NCBI GenBank assembly: GCA_003008705.1
Contig: PDUO01000004.1
Coordinates: 1,612,001 to 1,676,000 of the forward strand
Origin: Pezicula radicicola
Lineage: Eukaryota; Ascomycota; Leotiomycetes; Helotiales; Dermateaceae
Reading direction: 5' to 3'
DNA: 64,000 nucleotides
The position numbers and the translations under genes are program-made. Of the stretch, positions 45,521 through 57,324 are shown in pieces. Position 1 is the stretch's first letter, and each line of letters starts with the position of its first letter. The notes below the pieces were generated by a model. That model was not told where the DNA came from. It saw nothing but the letters and a program-made list of their open reading frames with translations, and did no database searches.

Positions 45521-46379
45521 TCAGTCTTTCCAGGCAAGATCACGCGCCACCTTGTCGTGTAAAGATGACTTGAGAAAGGCCATCATGTCTCCATCAACTT
45601 CATCTCGCATTTTTTCATCATTCGCCGTATTGGCAGGATCACAACATATGCGTTGCCCGAGCTCATAAACATCGTCCCATTGACTTAATGTAAAGGTGCC
45701 TTCACTCTCTGCAACTAGTAGTTCTCCCACAGCGGTAAATCCTAGCACATGTACTGAATCGGCGCTCTGGAATTCAAGAAGGGTTGGGTTGGGGATAATT
45801 TTTCTCGAGCCGCCCTCCGAATTGACAGCGAGTAGAACCGAGGCCATTGTAGTAGTGAGGGGCAGCGAAGCAGAAAGCAGAGTGAGTACTGCTGTTTGGA
45901 GTAGAGCTGGTAATATCGCTAGGTTCTGCATAAAACGAGTGAGCTACAATGTTTCGAGAGCAGACCAAGCCAAACTAACCGAGCTGGCTTGAATAAGTTT
46001 CGAGCCTGTAGTTTCATTTTCAGGTGTGCCAATAATCTGAAGGGTGATCTGAATCAGGGTTCGTGGAAAATTGTGTATGAGAATAATCTGGCGAAGTGTA
46101 GATTGAAGAATAGCTTCTAGGTGTCGTTCCCGCGTACCTATGACAAACTTAGTGAGAGGACTCATCATGATCACAGAGCTGATACAGACCCCCAACACCA
46201 GCGGCTGGTCTGACTACAACATCTATTACAGCCTCTTCTGGAAGCTCGTCACGCCGCTGAACTTCAATGGGTCCGTTGACTGCGCCAATGACTGTGTAGC
46301 CATTCTGCGAAAAGGTCGCAGAGCCATCTGCCCGATGCAGATGAGATAGAAGAGCTGTAGGCTCAGCTGTGGCGGTCAT
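45521..46379 (-). CDS. RRP46: Exosome core subunit Rrp46 (RNase PH fold)
   Basis: Exons 46379-46190, 46137-45980 and 45925-45521 encode 250 residues. Rrp46 is one of six RNase PH-like ring subunits of the RNA exosome, which processes and degrades RNA in nucleus and cytoplasm; the eukaryotic ring is catalytically inactive. Matching features are LLSHLHRADGSATFSQNG, AVNGPIEVQRRDELPEEA, VRPAAGVGG, TRERHLEAILQSTLRQI, HNFPRTLIQITLQI and the C-terminal core (LLSASLPLTTTMASVLLAV). The first intron uses GTCTGT as donor, weaker than usual. Introns are 52 and 54 nt. Start codons of this gene and RRD2 are 275 bases apart, head to head. Confidence 0.92.
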
Positions 46380-46654
46380 GGTGAATTTGTAGGATTTGTA
46401 GAGTCTGCGATGGAGAAAATCGTATGTTCAAATCATGCGACCGAACGATATCTGAAGCATCATACGGTCGGTACCTAGCCTTGTTGCTTCTTTCATTTTT
46501 GATGCCCGCGCTAAATTGCGGGACAGCCCGCCGCTAGCGTCATTCTCAAGCAAGTACTCCGTAGAGTATCATAGACCCCGCCGCGCGCCCTCATATGCAA
46601 CAAGCAACCTGGAACTTGAATCTCATAGCAACAATATAACAACAACATAGCAAT
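46380..46654. promoter_or_regulatory. Divergent promoter, RRP46 / RRD2
   Basis: 275 bases between opposed start codons. It contains TACTCCGTA, a palindrome-like word that recurs in this window's intergenic DNA. No site is assigned. Confidence 0.4.
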
Positions 46655-47956
46655 ATGCCTACAAATACAAGTACAAAATCTACGTCAGCGCAGAGTGGTC
46701 TAAAAGCTGGTGGAATACCGGACCTGCGAAATCGATTACCAAAACTAGAGCCGCGCCGCCGCCAGCCTCCAGCAAATCCGCTGCCCGTACCTGAAACTCC
46801 AAACCTGCCTCCTCCTTCAGATCAGTCGACATTAAGCTTCAGAAAGCCCACCAGGCGGATACTGTCGTCGCATGATCATGATTTATTTCTCGCGTCACCA
46901 ACCTACAAACTGCTTCTAGCCTTTGTGTTTGGCCTGACGGATTCAGTCATCGACACACCTGTCTCCAAGGTATCGAATACTGAACTCAGCCCTGCAGTCT
47001 CAATCATACTCGATATTCTAGATAAAGTTGAGGACGTCGTGCAAAGAAGTCCCCCAGAAGAACAAGGCGACTCTCGTTTTGGTAATAAAGGATTTCGAGA
47101 CTTCATTGATCTCGCAGCGAAAGAGCATCTAGGCTGGCACAAACAGCTTGGCGTACCTTCAGACGAGGCAGTTTCTGAAGTTTCTACATACTTCTTGCAG
47201 TCATTCGGTAACCGCACGCGAATAGACTATGGATCAGGTCATGAGTTGAACTTTATAGTCTGGTTGCTGTGCCTCTATCAGCTGGGTATTGTCAAGCAAT
47301 CCGACTTTCGTCATCTTGTCCTAAATGTATTTACGCGATATCTCAGCTTGATGAGGAAGATTCAGTCCGAATACTATCTAGAGCCAGCGGGATCGCATGG
47401 CGTTTGGGGTCTAGATGATTACCAATTCCTACCGTTTCTTTTTGGGGCATCGCAACTTCTGCACCATCCTTACATCCGCCCACTCTCGATACATCAAAAC
47501 CTCATTTTGGAAGAGTATGGTAAAGATTACTTGTATTTAGGACAGGTCAACTTTGTTAATAGTGTGAAGAATGTGGAGGGTTTGCGATGGCATAGCCCTA
47601 TGCTAGATGATATATCCGCTGCCAAATCCTGGACGAAGGTGGAAGAGGGTATGCGGCGCATGTTTGTCGCTGAAGTTTTGAAGAAGTTGCCAGTCATGCA
47701 GCACTTCTTGTTTGGATCTTTAGTTCCGGCAGACGAAGCTATGAGCACCGCGGAACAGTATGGCGTACCAAGTGAGGACGAAGAGCCCGAAGGAGGTGAA
47801 GTAGTAGTTATGGTTGATGGGATGAGGCATGTTCACCAAATGAACAGCTGGGGCGATTGCTGTGGAATCAAAGTGCCGAGCAGCGTTGCAGCAGCACAGG
47901 AGATGAAGAAGCGGATGGGCGGTGGTGAAGGACTTAGAAGAATACCTTTCGATTAG
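46655..47956 (+). CDS. RRD2: PP2A phosphatase activator Rrd2 (PTPA, prolyl isomerase fold)
   Basis: A single exon of 433 residues. PTPA proteins activate PP2A-type phosphatases and have peptidyl-prolyl isomerase activity. The core matches: ILSSHDHDLFLASPTYKLL, SRFGNKGFRDF, NRTRIDYGSGHELNF, YYLEPAGSHGVWGLDDYQF, LRWHSPMLDDIS and KLPVMQHFLFGSLVP. The C-terminus WGDCCGIKVPSSVAAA ending RRIPFD resembles yeast Rrd2, which ends similarly, whereas Rrd1 lacks this, so Rrd2 is preferred over Rrd1. The first 65 residues are Pro-rich and unconserved. The start is the ATG at 46655 directly after an A-rich leader. Confidence 0.92.
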   Translation: MPTNTSTKSTSAQSGLKAGGIPDLRNRLPKLEPRRRQPPANPLPVPETPNLPPPSDQSTLSFRKPTRRILSSHDHDLFLASPTYKLLLAFVFGLTDSVIDTPVSKVSNTELSPAVSIILDILDKVEDVVQRSPPEEQGDSRFGNKGFRDFIDLAAKEHLGWHKQLGVPSDEAVSEVSTYFLQSFGNRTRIDYGSGHELNFIVWLLCLYQLGIVKQSDFRHLVLNVFTRYLSLMRKIQSEYYLEPAGSHGVWGLDDYQFLPFLFGASQLLHHPYIRPLSIHQNLILEEYGKDYLYLGQVNFVNSVKNVEGLRWHSPMLDDISAAKSWTKVEEGMRRMFVAEVLKKLPVMQHFLFGSLVPADEAMSTAEQYGVPSEDEEPEGGEVVVMVDGMRHVHQMNSWGDCCGIKVPSSVAAAQEMKKRMGGGEGLRRIPFD

Positions 47957-48405
47957 ATAGGTACTTGAAGAAATTCCAACAAGTGTCAAAGGTCCTCAGA
48001 AGCTCCCAAAAGATGGCCGGGCCGGTCAGACATGCCAGTGAAGATGGCATTGCCACGTCGGCCTGATCTCACCCGATGCAAGCCGAGATGCCTTTGAACA
48101 AGAAATTAGTTTCCCCTTGTTCGGCACTGGGAGCGAGTATCTATGTATAATCGACTTGACTAGCAATATCCGAGCAGAATATATCCTCCCTTATTCGTTA
48201 TCGCAGCTCTACTAGATTATATGCACATCTAGCTACTGTAGGAGTTCCCACGCCCTTTGACAGACTCCACTTGCAGATCCCCATGTTTGACGGTTTGAGT
48301 CATGCTTTCCTGGTGGTATCGTAGGTAAGACTTACATAAGATAAAGGGTACAAGATCTATTACAGTACCACGTTTGAATTCTCTCAGATCCTAAGCAGCA
48401 TCGAG
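47957..48405. other. Intergenic between RRD2 and the acetyltransferase-like gene
   Basis: No gene or repeat is recognised in about 450 bases. It should hold the RRD2 3' flank and the promoter of the next gene. Confidence 0.4.
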
Positions 48406-50043
48406 ATGGCAAACAATACCACCCCCGCAGGTCAGTAAATCCCTAGGTCATATGTCATGATGCCCATATGGCCCTCTCGTACTCTACTCTTCATTTGCCC
48501 GTTGATGTTGGTCGTTATGGTTGGACTTTTTGCATCACTCAGACAGCTTTTCTATTGTGACTACAAATTTGCATGTGAAGGGATACACTGATCAATATAC
48601 CTAGCAAAAGCAACATGTAAAACGCCTTTACTAACCACTATCCTAGGTCTGTTAGGCACATACTACGCAGCAAGAAACGCATATGGACATTACCGATCCT
48701 GTGCCATCGCATCAAGACTAAACTACACTATCCCAGAAGAAACCCTCATCAAATATTTAAAACATGCTTTAAGAAAAACAATCCAACAACATCCTTCTCT
48801 CAACTTCGGTGTAGCCGACAAAAGAGAATACACAGAAGAAGTATTCGTTCGATTGCCTCAGATCTCATGGGAAGATGTCGTTGAAATTCAACCCACATCC
48901 ACAATTTTGGAGAATAGACTTATTGGTGACAAAGAGAAAGATGCCACGCTTTCCAAATGTCTCGAGAAGGCACATCAATTCCGTTGGAAAGATCAACTGA
49001 GGAAGCCAGCGTGGAAACTGATAGTGCTGAAGCATGAGGGGATGGTTGATGGGGAATGGACTGTTGACCTTATTTTTGTAAATCAACATGCTATTGCAGA
49101 TGGTCTAAGTGGCACCGCGTTTCAACGAACTCTTCTTAAGTTTCTGTATGAAGCTCTTACGACGGAAGATAATGGAGCTTCGGAATGGCCAGTTCTTATC
49201 CCAACGGACGTCAAGCCGCCAACGGCGATAGAGAAATGCGTTCATTTATCCCTGGAAGCTAGACCAGCGCCCAACACTGCATCGTTTGATCCGTGGACAT
49301 TCTCCCCGCCATCAATGGACTCAATCGATGAAGTTATAACGTCGTCCACCTTTATAACTATCACCCCATCAGAGCTCAGCCTTTCAGCCCAGTTTTGCTC
49401 AAGACTCTCCATAAGCCAAACAGGCTACCTTCATGCCCTCACCATCATATTCCTCTCCCGGACGATCTCAAAAGCTCAAGGTTTCCGATCTGGTACACCT
49501 TATTCCCTACGACGTTTTTCAGGTCTCGGGCCAGATGAGATGGCAAACCACATCGCTTACATCGATAGTGATTGGAGTGCTCAACTCGTAAATGAAATCC
49601 GAGATTCCCATGAAAAGGACGGTGGAGATCATCAATTCATCGTGGCAATCAACCAACAATTTCGAAAAGAACTGAAAACCGAGGCAGCTAAAGTCCCAAT
49701 AACGGGTCCTACACTGTTGGGAGAGATTGCAAGAATACCGGATCTTGACAAGCATTGTCAAAATGCTATGAAATCAAAGAGAGGCTATACGTACGAGTTG
49801 TCGAATCTAGGAGAAATCAAGGTACCGGCAATATCCAGTGGAAGTTTACAACTGGAGAAGATGGTCTTCACTCAGTGTGCTATGATAACTGGCCCAGCTT
49901 TTGGAGTCAATGTTGCAATGGTAAAAGATGGTCCCATGGTTATAAGCCTCACGTGGCAGAAGGGCATCGTGGAAGACAAGCTGATGGAGGATCTTGGCGC
50001 TTTTTTGAAGTTCAGATTTGCGGTGGTGAATCGAACTGTATAA
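48406..50043 (+). CDS. Alcohol acetyltransferase-like enzyme (HxxxD acyltransferase)
   Basis: Proposed exons 48406-48430 and 48647-50043 encode 473 residues. Exon 2 is the conserved part: it opens LLGTYYAARNAYGHYRSCAI, has QHPSLNFGV, and contains the acyltransferase catalytic motif HAIADG (His near residue 156) in VDLIFVNQHAIADGLSGTAF, as in the AATase family that transfers acetyl groups from CoA to alcohols. The C-terminal ELSNLGEIKV block is also typical (the DFGWG-like region is loose). Substrate is not predictable. The first exon (eight codons and a base) is inferred from a 216-nt intron with GTCAGT donor and a TAG acceptor and is the least certain part. Confidence 0.75.
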
Positions 50044-50457
50044 TATTACAGAGACGGGGCAAAAAGAGTGCGAGTCGAGTTACTCTTGTTGCAATCGTTC
50101 GAGAAGGATACTAATGATCGTTTGAGCTACTGAGTCGCTTGGGTTGCTGGCTACTACAAAGGCTTGGCAGCATACCAACAGTCTGCTGTATAGCGACCAG
50201 TAGAGTTTCTTTTTCACACACTGCTAAAAGTCTGCCTACCAGTCAATCACAGAAGAAATGAGCTCAGTGCATTAGTACAAAGTGGTTGACCACCACGCAC
50301 CTGGCCTACACGAAATTACACATCATACAAGCTACTTATGCAATGAACAAGAACGCCGTCTAACCCCAAACCCCACGAACCAATTTTGGCTGCCTCCTAT
50401 TGATGATGCATTCATTATACCACCCAATGCATTTGTGTCCGTGCACATACTTCAAAC
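50044..50457. other. Intergenic between convergent genes
   Basis: Shared 3' flank of the acetyltransferase-like gene and chitin synthase. Nothing else is recognised. Confidence 0.4.
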
Positions 50458-53400
50458 TTACATATCAGAGTACTCCTCATATCCTGGGCCACCATGTGTC
50501 TGCCATCCAGCCTGGCTCATATTCTCCTTGCTCCCATAACCATAAACATTGGAGCGCAGTCTCCTTTCCTTCTCAAACTCACCCCATCTTTTCATCGTAA
50601 TCTTGGAGCTATCGAATTCACCTTCGTATTCGATACCTGCTTTCTTTGTCTTCTCGCCAGCTGTCTTGCGAGTGTCACCCCAAGAGAAATCATCGAATTT
50701 CCAGAAGGCGTAGGTAGGCAGAACAAAGTTCCAAATAGGGAGGGACAAGAGGTATATTAACATCCACACCACGTAAGACCAACGGTGGGCTGTCAAGACG
50801 ATGAGAACAGCAGGAAGACCAAGGATGAGACCTAGAAGAACCAGCGGGATAACCTGCGGTGTGTCAACGATGGAATCGATGACTGCATAAAAATTAGCTA
50901 TGGCAAGTGGAGACGAATCTTAGAGTAATACTTACCGACGTAGAACGTGAAGGCAATAGCTGCCGGCAGAACCAGTGTACCGACAAGCTCAATCGATACA
51001 ACGAATTGCATACTGAAGCAGAAAGTACCGCATAGATCTCGGACCAACACTAATTCCATCAGGTTGTGTACAGTACTGTTGATCCATCTACGTCTTTGTG
51101 ACAATAGAACGGAGAATGTCTCAGGAACAGTAGTTTTGCAAACTGCCTGGGGAACAAAGACCTGCTTGCGTTTTGGGAAAGTCCGAAGCATAAGTGTCGA
51201 AAGATAACGATCTTCTCCGAGAAGAAGCAAGTTCTTTTTGTGGAGGGTGTCAACCACATTTTCCGAATAATGTTCGACCACATCAGGATTTGCAAGGATG
51301 GGAACCCAGTAATTTTGACCACCCTTAGGAGCTTTGATCCGATACATGCAGAAACACCCAGGAAGACAGGTGACACCACCAAAGACAGATTCGAAGGATT
51401 TAGAGAGATGATGAGAGATGAAGTATTCGAAAACTTGGATAGCAGAAGTCCATGTAGCTCTCTTGTTAGCTATCTTTGTTTCGCCACAGAGCCCCATGAT
51501 TTCCGGATCTTTGACCATGGCAGAAACCATGTGCGTCAAGCTATCAGGGAAGACCTTCGTATCGGCGTCAACCATGAGTACTACTTCATAGAAATCGGGT
51601 GATATGCCGGTAATTTTCCACAGCCCATTGAACATCTCAAACTCAAGTTCGGTCATACGTTCGTCGAACATAACCTTTTGCAAGAACGACATCAAGATGA
51701 TTTGACTGTCGCGTTTTCCTCTGTTGCCTGGTTTGCTCTTCGTTGCTTCGTCCGGCGTACCACATTTGACAACACACATCATAGGTACACGTTGTTGTCT
51801 CTCGAGAGGAATGGTGGAGTTAGATCCATAATCATAAAATCCAGAATAAACCTTGGCCATATTGTGTCTTTTCGAACCAGAAGAAACAGCGACGTAAGAG
51901 AAGGCGGGAACTTCATCCGGCATGATTGCGTGGTCCTTCATCATGCTGAGAATGATTTCTGGAGTCGACATTGTTTCTCCCTTGCCTTTGATCATGCCGT
52001 CACAAACAACCAAGATCGTCTTGTGGCTATTGGGGTAATCGGTCATTGCAACAGAGTCAAGAGTTGTACGGATACCAAGCTCGCCTTCTGAATACGCGGT
52101 GACAAGACAGATGGCGTGAGCCAGCGGAAAGCCAAAAGGTTGCCAGTCAGCTGGCGGTTGAGGTACAACAGCTTCGTGAATGAACCCTGCAGGCCCGGGT
52201 CCTTCAAAGTCACTACTTGGAAGCCCTTGTGAGTCGGAACGAAGAAGGCTGTGTCTGCTAACGTCTTGTCTGAATATGGGATTTGGAGGAACAAGTTGCG
52301 CTGTCGAGCTCTGGCTTGCCATCGTTGTAGGTATCGGACGACCAACACGAGAAGATCGGTCGGCAACGTATGGACTTGAGAAACGTGACGTTTGGGGGAG
52401 GAACGTACTTCCTCTTTTGCTCATCCTCTCGGAACCTGATCCAGAACCTGCAACAGTGCTACCCGGTTCACCTGCTATCCTCGGTGGCGCACGGTAAATG
52501 TCATCCGACCAATCTTCGATTTGGCGGTTACGCTTCTTTGCATTAGATGACTGCGAAGTTTTTGATGCTGCAAACTTCCGACTCAGGAACCACTGAAATA
52601 GGAGCGCAAGAACGAACTTGGCTACCACAATGGAGAGAATGAAAACCAAAGACACATAAAGTACAACTTTTGATGCAATGCAACCGACAGTTGCTGTGTC
52701 CACAGTGCCAACCTTGATGATCTGCTCGAAGCACTGTGCCATGTGTTTGGCATCACTATCCTGCCAAGAATGAGTAACATCTTTACCATGGATGTGAGCA
52801 TTCTCTGTTGTCGACCTGTCGGCCAGTTCAGACCATTTGCTAGGATATGCTACTGCCGTGTCGTTGAACCATTTTAACAAGTCCAGATCTAGCACATTCC
52901 CTGAATAAACAATCAAGTTCCTCGAGACATTCTTGATATCATCCCATGTGAAGTATACATCGCCAGAACTATGGAGATCTGTGTAGAAGGTGTTCCGAGC
53001 ATTTGCTGATGTGTGACAAGAGTAACCCAAATAGTATGAATCAGTCAAGTTTGGTGAAGATGAACCATCCTGGTTGAAAGTGTTGCAAGGAAAATACCAC
53101 GCAAGATCCCCAGCGTCATTTGTGGGAACGTCAGAGCCCTCAGCCAAAGTAATGAGGCCTTTACACTTGCCATTGACATTCTGGAATAAGAAGCTTCCAT
53201 CTTTCCCTGCTTCCTTTACGGGAAGATCCCACAAGACGTTAGCATTTTCTGGGATACCCTTTGCAGCTGGATGCTGCGATTTCGTTAAATCATATGCCTG
53301 ACCATGAAATATCATATATCCACCACCAACGTCGTTGACGCGCATTCGGGTACCTCCTCCATCACCACAAACAACTTGCGTGAATCCAAAGGTCAAGAAA

Positions 53401-54203
53401 CCAACGAAGGTCATAATGAGGAGGATGATGCTAATCAGGCCCATCTTCTCTCGCCAGGCTCTCTGTTGGGCTCGGGCAGGCATCCCAAAGCATTTCAGAA
53501 CAAAATCAGGACACCAGAATGTAACAATGGCGCAGTACACATTCCATAAGCTTGGTGGGGTGATAGCGTCCATCTGCTTCTGACGTTCCTTCTCTTCTTT
53601 GGTCATCTTTCTTGACATCTTTCTTGACTTCTCCCTTGTTAATTTGTTTGACTTCCGGGGTGCAAGTCCCGCCTTCTCATTTGAAGCTACATCCGCAGGC
53701 CCTGCACCACGGCCTCGTCTCGTCTTCTTCCTTCGTGGTGTAGTTTCTTCAGACGGAGCTTCATTCGAGGTCCGAAGGTCTGAAGTTTCCGTGGTCGTAG
53801 CGTCCACCTCTAAGTCTTCCATAATGGGATCGTGTCCCGTGGAGGATGGGAGAACGTCCATGTTTGCTGCATGCTGCCTGTAGTGATAGTTTGGGTGGCT
53901 TGGATCGATCCTATTCCTTTCCGGACGAATCAAACTCCTTTTCCTGGAGATTTGGTTGTCTAACGGGGTTTGCGAGCGAGACGTTGGGGAGAGAGGCGCA
54001 TGTTCTAAGGTAGGCGCGAGCGTGATTGTGTCTGCGAAAGAAGATCTTGACTGTTGACGGCCATGCTTCGAGGGGGACATAGGTGCCCCTGATGCTGCAA
54101 AATATCCTGCTTCCTCATCTTGTGGCCGGGCGCGCCGGGGGGAGTTGCGAAAATGTTCGCGGACAGGAGATTCGCTGGCCGCGGGCCTCTGGGGCATCGA
54201 CAT
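50458..54203 (-). CDS. CHS3: Chitin synthase, class IV (Chs3-like)
   Basis: Exons 54203-50936 and 50882-50458 encode 1230 residues. This plasma-membrane family 2 glycosyltransferase polymerises UDP-GlcNAc into chitin. A basic, disordered N-terminus (1-210) precedes membrane segments (about 217-236 and 255-275), a lumenal cytochrome b5-like region ([20 protein letters not shown]), another membrane segment near 515 and the catalytic domain: [28 protein letters not shown]-type [22 protein letters not shown] and the signature QRRRWINS at about 1033. C-terminal helices follow the 53-nt intron. Class IV is assigned from the b5-like domain with this topology. A CTAAT and ATAG just upstream of the ATG suggest an intron in the 5' leader. 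Its regulator Skt5 lies head to head 3.1 kb away. Confidence 0.93.
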
Positions 54204-57200
54204 TTCCGACGCTCTATAAAAAAGAAAGCATTAGCAGGTGTCTAGCCCTATCTTTCCGCACTGTATTTACTTCAACCTCGCTATTGCTCTAGGGACGAAT
54301 TTTTTAAGAATTGGTCCAGCGTGTTTTGATTCGAATGTTTACTTCAATTGAAAAGGAACAAGACGGATTTATGAAGTCTGGGGGAGGCACATACAAGGGA
54401 GGTTGGCAGCGAACTTTGGTAAGATGGAGTGTTGTTTGTTTGCGAGAGGTGGTATATTCTTTTATCCCTGTCTATAAGCTAAAGGGGGGGTTGTTTCTTG
54501 GACGACGGGAACAATAATCAAGGCAGAGGCTTCGCTCCTCGCGCGGGTTCCTGGCCAAAAGCAGTTGAGCTTAGATTCTCGGACTTGTGGGGATGAGGAT
54601 GTCGATATATGCATGAGATAAAAGGCCGGAGGTCTAGAGATGTCGAACGAAGGTTGCTGCTACGTAACGATGGTTGAAAAGACTTTGGTGGTCATGAAAT
54701 ATGGCCGCTTTCTGGGGAAGCGACAGTGGATACAATACGAGCGACCGGAAAAGACAAACAAATGCCTTTAATAATGACAATAATACCTAACGAGTGGTAA
54801 ATGGCAATATTAGATGCCAGAGGACGGTGGGATGGGATGAAGAAGGAGGGAGATGGAGGGTAACGAGAGTAGAGAGGGAGAGGGAGGGAGAGGAGGGAGA
54901 GAGAGACAGACAGACCGACTGACCGACCATGCTGCTTGGGAATGCAAAGCAACCAAATGGAAACTCTGGGATCGCGCACCTTCAGCGCGCACTCTCAACG
55001 CCTGAGCGCCCTGGCGAGTGGCGCTCTTGTTTTTAACTCGGCTGTTAATTAGTGGGCTGGCTATAGCACTCCCTGTAAAAGGTTAAAAAAAGATCGATGT
55101 CCTCTCGCGCCTCCGTTGACGAGGGGATCTCCTCCTAACCAAAACACTATTTTACCTCCAGATCGCCTTGGCATCGCAATTGACAAACTCCTTTATTAGT
55201 CTTCAACCTCTGCGCTGCCATGAACATACGATGGCCATCAACGGATACGGGTCGCCTTACGGAGTCGCGGAGTACAACCAAAGAACACCACCACCATCTT
55301 GTGCGTCTACGGTAATATTCGTGCCTTTCGATACGAGAGACACCATCGGTTGAGGCGCATATTGTCTCATCAGGTGGCGCTCTCACCAGCCCAAGGGCCA
55401 TCTTGCCATCCCCAGATTGAGCGGAGACTACCAAACTACCAAACCAATCACCACAAGATGGATTATCCGAACCTACTTACTTGAGTGGTTTAAGAGCAAT
55501 ATTAAAAGTAAGCGTGAGGGTGCCGGTGCCGTCAATTCCTACTCGCAGACGAGATAGCACGTGGGTGGGAAGAGAAGGCGGGGGTTGATGTGATGCTGAT
55601 ATCATACGGTACTCGTGACTGAGGCATTATGGCTTGAGAAGTTGAGATGCCGCTTGTCGTGCTTGGCTCTTCCTAATTGATGACCTCAGTGCCTCTGTAA
55701 TTATATTCATGAAACGGTGCAGGGTAGCAGTAGAGAAAGAAATCTGAAAATCGCTTGTCTCAAAAGCTCTTTTCGCGGAGGAAAATATCTATTGGGGCTA
55801 GTTGACGGTTGTCCAACCGGTTGGTTGTCAATAATGCCGCTGCCCAGTTTTTGCACCTCGTATCCCTCCCCAACTCAGCCTCATTCTCATTTCTATTCTT
55901 ATACCGTTCGAAGGGTTCTGTACAACTGTAGGGACAAAGAAGAAGTTTGGAACTTTGGATGTATCATTAATATCTCAAATTCTGGTAAAGAGTAACTAGC
56001 ACTGTTGGTTAGGTACTGTACCTTAGCAAGCACCGTTTTGACTATTATGTGGCCCCTCGAGAGACACTCACTAAACAGACGGCGGCTCTAGAACATAGTC
56101 TATGATAGCTCACAGAGGTCAACTCTTCCATAATTGCCACCAGTAATACTTCAATATGTCCTCTAAGGCACTATGCTTCCCCTTGAAGAAGATCTTACCA
56201 AATGACGAATTGTTTCACAGGCCTCTTTTCGGGGGAAATACGCAGGGACTTGTGGGATACTCGTCCGATTTGGGAGGGACTTGCTACCATATACGGCAGC
56301 ATGCAGCGCGCTGTAGGCAATCGCGGATTCGCGGTACCAATTGACGTGCTCTTGCTTCTTAGGCGTGTTCTTCGTACATTCTTTGCAAACACTTGGGCGT
56401 CCAGCATTCCTAACACGACAACCACACGAGTCACACTCACACTCAGACTCACGCAGTCAATAATCTCGAATTCACATTTCGAATTTCAGATCCTCACAGC
56501 TCCACCTTTTTTAAGCTCCTTTAACTCTCTCTCCCAAGCAGCCCACTGGAGATCCCCTTCGTGGCCCCTCCGTATTCGCGTCATCTTTTGGCGTCCTCCT
56601 TCAAAGGCTCCAAGCATCCCTACAGCGGCAGGCACAAGGGCCCCAAATATTGGAGCCCGGGGTTGACAGGGGTCTTTTCCCCGAGAGGTCACTACAGCCA
56701 GCACCTGTACTTGTACTAACATTTTGACCTCAGTAGTCTACGTGAAACCAAGAGCTGCGCAGTTGGTCATAGATGATCCATTAACTCCCAACAACGACTC
56801 CATTGTAAAGATATACCTTCTGAGTCCTACAACTTTGCTCATTGATTCCTAGAAATAACCTCACCATTGTTCCTTTCTTCGGCCGCTTGCTTTTTTATGG
56901 AATAAACGGTAAGGGTTCTGTCAGGACACGAAGGCCTACCTCACTCTCGCACATCATTGCTATGCAAGGCTTTGTTTGTGGACTTCTCTATCGCCTGCTG
57001 AGTCGCTGACACTGCTACTCAGAATCCGTTCCACCGAACCTCTCTGTCCTGGCTCTCGGTGGCCCTTCACTCCTTTTTGTTGTCTGCCTAAAGACCCCGT
57101 TCTCCGCATCCCTCTGGACACATATTCAGCAGTTTATTGTTCAAATACTCTTCAACAACCTGTTTGCCCTGGGTTGCGCAATTCGTTCCGGCTTTAATAA

Positions 57201-57324
57201 AACGGTGTTGTACCAGGAAGTCAAGGGAGAACTGGCTCTATAAAAGGACGAAGAAGCACTCCGGAGCGGGGTTCGACGGCAAGTCGTAGGGAAGGAATCG
57301 GAGGAGATTGAGGGTGATCCTACG
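54204..57324. promoter_or_regulatory. Divergent region between chitin synthase and SKT5
   Basis: 3.1 kb without a convincing gene. It contains a GA-rich tract with GACAGACAGACCGACTGACC near 54900-54927 and pyrimidine-rich DNA near 56.4-57.2 kb, likely the SKT5 leader. Short frames at 55.2-55.4 and 56.2-56.7 kb are not recognisable. It probably holds both genes' control regions. Confidence 0.4.

Noticed and set aside
56202..56666. Plus-strand ORF with EIRRDLWDTRPIWEG, vaguely like a 2EXR start
   Set aside because: The rest is low-complexity and unlike the family, and the opposite frames are equally open; more likely chance within the SKT5 upstream region.
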